Positions 15,295 through 17,946 of a stretch of DNA of 17,946 bases are shown here, piece by piece. Positions within the stretch are counted from its first letter, which is position 1. Every line of letters begins with the position of its first letter. A model generated the notes under the pieces. That model was not told the DNA's origin. It ran no database searches and saw only the letters and a list, made by a program, of their open reading frames with translations. The DNA comes from an uncultured Collinsella sp. (lineage in GTDB: Bacteria > Actinomycetota > Coriobacteriia > Coriobacteriales > Coriobacteriaceae). Where the stretch lies: contig UQLI01000036.1 in the NCBI GenBank assembly GCA_900541715.1, positions 1 through 17,946 on the forward strand, in the 5' to 3' direction. A program made the translations under genes and the position numbers.

Positions 15295-16010
15295 GCGCCG
15301 GCGCTACGCTACTCAAGCTGCAACAGATCGATTTGGAGCTCGCCCGCAACAAGAGCGAACTTGCCAATATGCCGGAGCTCAAGGAGCTCGCTTCTAAGCG
15401 CAAGACCTATGTGAAGCTCAAGGCCGAGATGACTAAGCTCTACGCCCAGCGCAAGGACCTGGACATTGAGCTGGACGATCTCAACACCACCGAGATCCAG
15501 ACCAACAACGCCATCGAGGCCGCCAAGAAGCGCCACGTCGACGGCTCTGACTACCGCGAGGTCCAGGATCTGGAAAACGAGCTTGCCACCCTGGCCAAAC
15601 GCCTGGACAAGATTGAGCACACCCGCAAGGACGTCGTTATCGCCCACAAGGAGGCGCTCGACCGCGAGGCTCGCGCGCAGGCAATCATCGCCAAGTTCGA
15701 GGAGGGCGTGAAGGCCGATACCAAGGCCGCCCGCGCCAAGGCCGCCGACCTGCAGGCTCAGATTGACACCGCCACGAAGGAGCGCACCGCGCTTGCCGCT
15801 ACGCTGCCGGCCGACGTGCTCACCGACTACGAGCGTCTGCTCAAGCAGTTCCGCGGCCTGGCCGTCGAGACCATCCAGGGCAACATCCCCACGGTCTGCC
15901 ACACCGCGCTGCAGGCATCGTCCATGAGTGACCTCAACCACGACGGTAGCGAGATTACGCACTGCCCGTACTGCCACCGCCTCCTGGTACTCCCGAGCAA
16001 GGAAGCCTAG
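15291..16010 (+). CDS. CdsZ-like coiled-coil protein with degenerate zinc ribbon
   Basis: This 239-residue protein matches the C4-type zinc ribbon/coiled-coil family (CdsZ, HP0958-like, DUF164). Residues about 5-185 are charged heptad-rich helices that should form a long antiparallel coiled coil, with the family motif DGSDYREVQDLENELATLAKR near 84-104. The C-terminal ribbon has CPYC (225-228), but the first knuckle reads P200-T-V-C203-H, where homologues normally have C-x2-C. Only three of four cysteines are therefore present; H204 might serve as a ligand. Family members are linked to RNA or ribosome-associated and flagellar or secretion roles, and to ribosome-related control in some bacteria; the function here is unknown. 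ATG 15291 follows AAAAGGAGAG (15276-15285) and overlaps the Nif3 stop. Confidence 0.85.
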   Translation: MSAGATLLKLQQIDLELARNKSELANMPELKELASKRKTYVKLKAEMTKLYAQRKDLDIELDDLNTTEIQTNNAIEAAKKRHVDGSDYREVQDLENELATLAKRLDKIEHTRKDVVIAHKEALDREARAQAIIAKFEEGVKADTKAARAKAADLQAQIDTATKERTALAATLPADVLTDYERLLKQFRGLAVETIQGNIPTVCHTALQASSMSDLNHDGSEITHCPYCHRLLVLPSKEA

Positions 16011-16012
16011 CG

Positions 16013-17227
16013 ATGACGGCGGCATCCAACAATTCAATGCAACTTGAGGGAAAAACGATCCTGCTGGGCATTACCGGCGGGATCGCCGCCTATAAGTCGT
16101 GCAATATCGTGCGCCTGTTGCAAAAGCGCGGCGCGTGCGTCAAGGTCGTTATGAGCAAGCATGCCACCGAGTTTGTGGGCCCGCTCACCTTCCGTGCGCT
16201 TACCAATGAGCCGGTCGCTGTTGGGCTATTCGACGACCCGTCTGACCCCATCCACCACATTTCGCTGGCGCAGGAGCCCGATCTGGTGGTCGTAGCGCCC
16301 GCGACGGCCAATATCATTGCCAAGATGGCCAACGGCATCGCCGACGACCTCATCTCCACCACGCTGCTGGCAACGCCGCGGCCCATCGTGATCGCGCCGG
16401 CCATGAACAACGGCATGTGGAAAGCGCCGGCGACGCAGGCCAACATGGCCACGCTGCGCGAGCGCGGTGTCCATGTGGTGGGACCCGGCAGCGGCTACCT
16501 TGCCTGCGGCGACGTGGACACGGGACGCATGAGCGAGCCCGAGGACATCGTCGAGGCCGTCTGCGAAGTACTCAACCCGGCACCTCAGGACCTTGCGGGC
16601 AAGCGCATCGTGATCACTGCCGGCCCCACGCACGAGCCGATCGACCCGGTGCGCTTCATTGGCAACCGCTCATCAGGCAAGATGGGCGTCGCCCTGGCAG
16701 GGGAGGCCGCACGCCGCGGTGCCGAGGTCACGCTCGTGTTGGGACCGACATCGCTCGATGTTCCCCGCGGAGTGGAGTGCGTGCGCGTGCAGACCGCCGC
16801 AGAGATGCTCCAAGCGGCCCTGAGCGCCTTCCAGACGGCCGATGCGGCAATTTGTGCGGCCGCCGTCGCCGACTATACTCCCGCGGCCCCTGCCGACCAT
16901 AAGCTCAAAAAGGCCAACGAACGCTTGGATTGCATCGAGCTCGTCGAAACGGTCGATATTTTGGCCGAGCTCTCGTGCCAAAAGGGCGAGCGATGCGTGA
17001 TCGGCTTTGCGGCCGAGACCGATAACGTCGTGGAGTACGCGCAGCGCAAGCTCGCCCGCAAGGGTTGCGATACCATTATCGCCAACGATGTCTCGCGCGC
17101 CGATTCGGGCTTTGGAACCGATACCAACAAGGCCTGGATTGTGAGTAAAGCGGGTACGCAAGAACTTCCCGTGCTAACAAAACCCCAGCTTGCAGATACA
17201 ATTTTGGACTTGCTTCAAAATTTGTAA
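16013..17227 (+). CDS. coaBC: Bifunctional phosphopantothenoylcysteine decarboxylase/synthetase
   Basis: CoaBC (Dfp) joins cysteine to 4'-phosphopantothenate and decarboxylates the product to 4'-phosphopantetheine, two middle steps of coenzyme A synthesis. The 404-residue protein has an N-terminal flavin CoaC domain: GITGGIAAYK, catalytic His 82 in HHISLA, PAMNNGMW with N132, and the reactive Cys 165 in SGYLACGDVDTGRM. From about residue 190 the CoaB domain follows, with ITAGPTHEPIDPVRFIGNRSSGKMG, AAAVADYTP and the K-L-K-K substrate-binding loop, then GFAAET. ATG 16013 lies two bases after the CdsZ-like stop, with AAGGAA at 15999-16004. It is the last gene of the long plus-strand run. In many genomes priA follows; here a tRNA and unrelated DNA do. 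Confidence 0.97.
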   Translation: MTAASNNSMQLEGKTILLGITGGIAAYKSCNIVRLLQKRGACVKVVMSKHATEFVGPLTFRALTNEPVAVGLFDDPSDPIHHISLAQEPDLVVVAPATANIIAKMANGIADDLISTTLLATPRPIVIAPAMNNGMWKAPATQANMATLRERGVHVVGPGSGYLACGDVDTGRMSEPEDIVEAVCEVLNPAPQDLAGKRIVITAGPTHEPIDPVRFIGNRSSGKMGVALAGEAARRGAEVTLVLGPTSLDVPRGVECVRVQTAAEMLQAALSAFQTADAAICAAAVADYTPAAPADHKLKKANERLDCIELVETVDILAELSCQKGERCVIGFAAETDNVVEYAQRKLARKGCDTIIANDVSRADSGFGTDTNKAWIVSKAGTQELPVLTKPQLADTILDLLQNL

Positions 17228-17235
17228 AAAAGTTC

Positions 17236-17265
17236 TTGCACAAGGACAAAGTTTCGGGTTAATAT
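17236..17265 (+). promoter_or_regulatory. Sigma-70 type promoter for tRNA-Pro
   Basis: TTGCAC (17236-17241) and TAATAT (17260-17265), spaced 18 bases apart, form a good -35/-10 pair. They lie about 45 bases before the tRNA, with a start expected near 17272. The sequence is AT-rich compared with the coding DNA before it. No terminator for coaBC is seen, so read-through into the tRNA is also possible. Confidence 0.65.
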
Positions 17266-17307
17266 ACTCCCTGTTGCGAGCGAGAGCAGAGCAACAAACA
17301 AAAGCTT

Positions 17308-17384
<77 letters not shown>

Positions 17385-17387
17385 GCT

Positions 17388-17423
17388 AAAATCCTGAAAC
17401 CGCAATGGTTTCAGGATTTTTTT
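17388..17423 (+). terminator. Rho-independent terminator after tRNA-Pro
   Basis: A perfect 14-bp stem (17388-17401 with 17407-17420) has a five-base GCAAT loop, and its 3' arm runs into a T tract (17417-17423). Flanking A and T runs could also let it work on the minus strand. It starts three bases after the tRNA CCA end, at the point where base composition changes. Confidence 0.92.
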
Positions 17424-17452
17424 GCTTTATTTGGGACAGAAATGTGAGCTGA

Positions 17453-17473
17453 TGTTCGGAATCTGTTCGGAAT
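17453..17473. repeat. Direct repeat of TGTTCGGAAT
   Basis: Two identical ten-base copies (17453-17462 and 17464-17473) are separated by one C. They lie about 70 bases after the tRNA-Pro 3' end, within the AT-richer stretch. Recombinase arm-type sites are often short direct repeats near a tRNA attachment site, so that is one possibility; chance duplication is another. Confidence 0.5.
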
Positions 17474-17538
17474 TGGCACGTTGTCCGTGACTTAGATAAG
17501 GTGCTGTCAAGGATTGATAAGGTACAATAACGGACCTG

Positions 17539-17939
17539 TTGACAAAGTGGCGCGCAAATCCTTTCTATGCTAAAAGAACTATAGGGAGGATGCGGCATAT
17601 AAATGGGCAGTTACCTGAAAAATATGGTGGTAGCTCCACTGCGGTGTATGAGAATGCGGATGGGGCGCTGTTAAAGGCCCTGGTGAATGGCTTTTTACCG
17701 GGGATGATATTGTACAGCTTTCCAAGAAACACGACTGCTCCGTTCTCTTTAACATCCGTAAGCATGACACTAACGATACGTTGCTGGGCGAAGGCATCTT
17801 TCTCTACGATGTGACGCAGGAAAAGCTGCATACAAAACGCAAGTGGGAACGGTTTTCGCCGTTCTCACTTTTGCTGTCTCGGTATCGAAAATTTCAGTTA
17901 TCATTCCCATTACTGCACGATAATTGTCATATTCAATGA
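17539..17939 (+). pseudogene. Possible frameshifted coding remnant, function unknown
   Basis: I do not recognise this. One frame is open from TTG 17539 (residues such as RMRHINGQLPEKYGGSSTAV). A second frame is open from 17652 to the TGA at 17937 with no ATG in it. It reads protein-like (GWGAVKGPGEWLFTGDDIV, then CSVLFNIRKHD and GEGIFLYDVTQEKL). A frameshift near 17650-17665 could join the two into one damaged gene. Weak points: there is no good start with RBS, the end crosses a hairpin, and a minus-strand frame (17565-17831) is also open through the region without a break. Coding origin is inference only. Confidence 0.3.
17841..17872. terminator. Terminator-like hairpin in accessory DNA
   Basis: A 12-bp stem (17841-17852 with 17859-17870, one G-U pair) has a TTTTCG loop and a short T run (17869-17872). 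It resembles an intrinsic terminator for plus-strand transcription. It falls near the end of the possible coding remnant and would be a natural 3' boundary if that gene once ended here. Confidence 0.5.
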
Positions 17940-17943
17940 ATAT
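17929..17943. repeat. Perfect 15-base palindrome at window end
   Basis: ATATTCA and TGAATAT flank a central A. The AT-rich inverted repeat could be an operator or simply chance in low-GC DNA. It is cut off from its context by the window end. Confidence 0.3.
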
Positions 17944-17946
17944 TCA

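Larger units (their letters stand above)
17385..17946. other. AT-richer accessory or remnant DNA, no intact gene recognised
   Basis: Sampled 60-base lines here contain 19 to 28 G/C against about 41 in the housekeeping genes. The stretch holds a terminator, a direct repeat, broken frames on both strands and a second hairpin. None of the longer readings on either strand gives a protein I recognise, and the readings overlap one another. Low GC, lack of intact genes and position next to a tRNA suggest horizontally acquired DNA that may continue past the window end. Which strand was once coding cannot be decided from this sequence alone. Confidence 0.6.

Noticed and set aside
17386..17598. A 70-codon minus-strand frame across the tRNA-Pro terminator
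   Set aside because: It ends in the terminator stem and tRNA-flanking DNA, has no RBS and no recognisable motif.
17565..17831. An 88-codon minus-strand frame in the accessory stretch
   Set aside because: It has no clear RBS or motif and competes with plus-strand frames that look equally or more protein-like; kept only as an alternative to the plus-strand remnant.

Overview
The window is a compact, high-GC bacterial chromosome segment. A sampled 60-base line inside the first gene has 41 G/C, while a sampled line near the right end has 26. All convincing genes from 145 to 17227 lie on the plus strand with very short or negative gaps. GC content, gene order (M50 protease, scpA, scpB, rluB, cmk, plsC, ispH, DUF512, der, plsY, gpsA) and protein character suggest an anaerobic actinobacterium of the Coriobacteriia, perhaps Collinsella-like. 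That placement is inference from memory; no 16S rRNA or other decisive marker is present.

Left edge (1-113): a tRNA-Ala(GGC) lacking its first four bases, followed by a strong intrinsic terminator. Left block (145-3157): an ABC-F translation ATPase, a small GTG-start membrane protein overlapping its end, and an M50 (site-2 type) membrane protease.

Central block (3242-12613): scpA and scpB (partners of SMC in chromosome segregation), a pseudouridine synthase (rluB family), cmk, a PlsC-type acyltransferase, ispH (last step of the MEP isoprenoid pathway), a PDZ/radical-SAM DUF512 protein, the ribosome-assembly GTPase der, plsY and gpsA. GpsA, PlsY and the PlsC-like protein together cover glycerol-3-phosphate to phosphatidic acid, lacking only PlsX, so glycerolipid synthesis is interleaved with ribosome maturation and chromosome partition genes.

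Right block (12632-17227): rpe, a cysteine desulfurase, a Nif3-family dinuclear-metal protein, a CdsZ-like coiled-coil protein with a degenerate zinc ribbon, and the bifunctional CoA-synthesis gene coaBC. The desulfurase/Nif3 and Nif3/CdsZ pairs are joined by ATGA stop/start overlaps.

Right edge (17228-17946): a promoter, a tRNA-Pro(GGG) and a perfect-stem terminator, then about 520 bases of AT-richer DNA with short repeats, hairpins and broken reading frames but no intact recognisable gene. The tRNA-Pro acceptor stem does not pair properly, and the composition changes right after its terminator. This looks like the edge of integrated foreign DNA and is the most anomalous part of the window. 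No CRISPR array, intact insertion sequence, riboswitch or obvious new defence system was found; most of the window is conserved housekeeping DNA.
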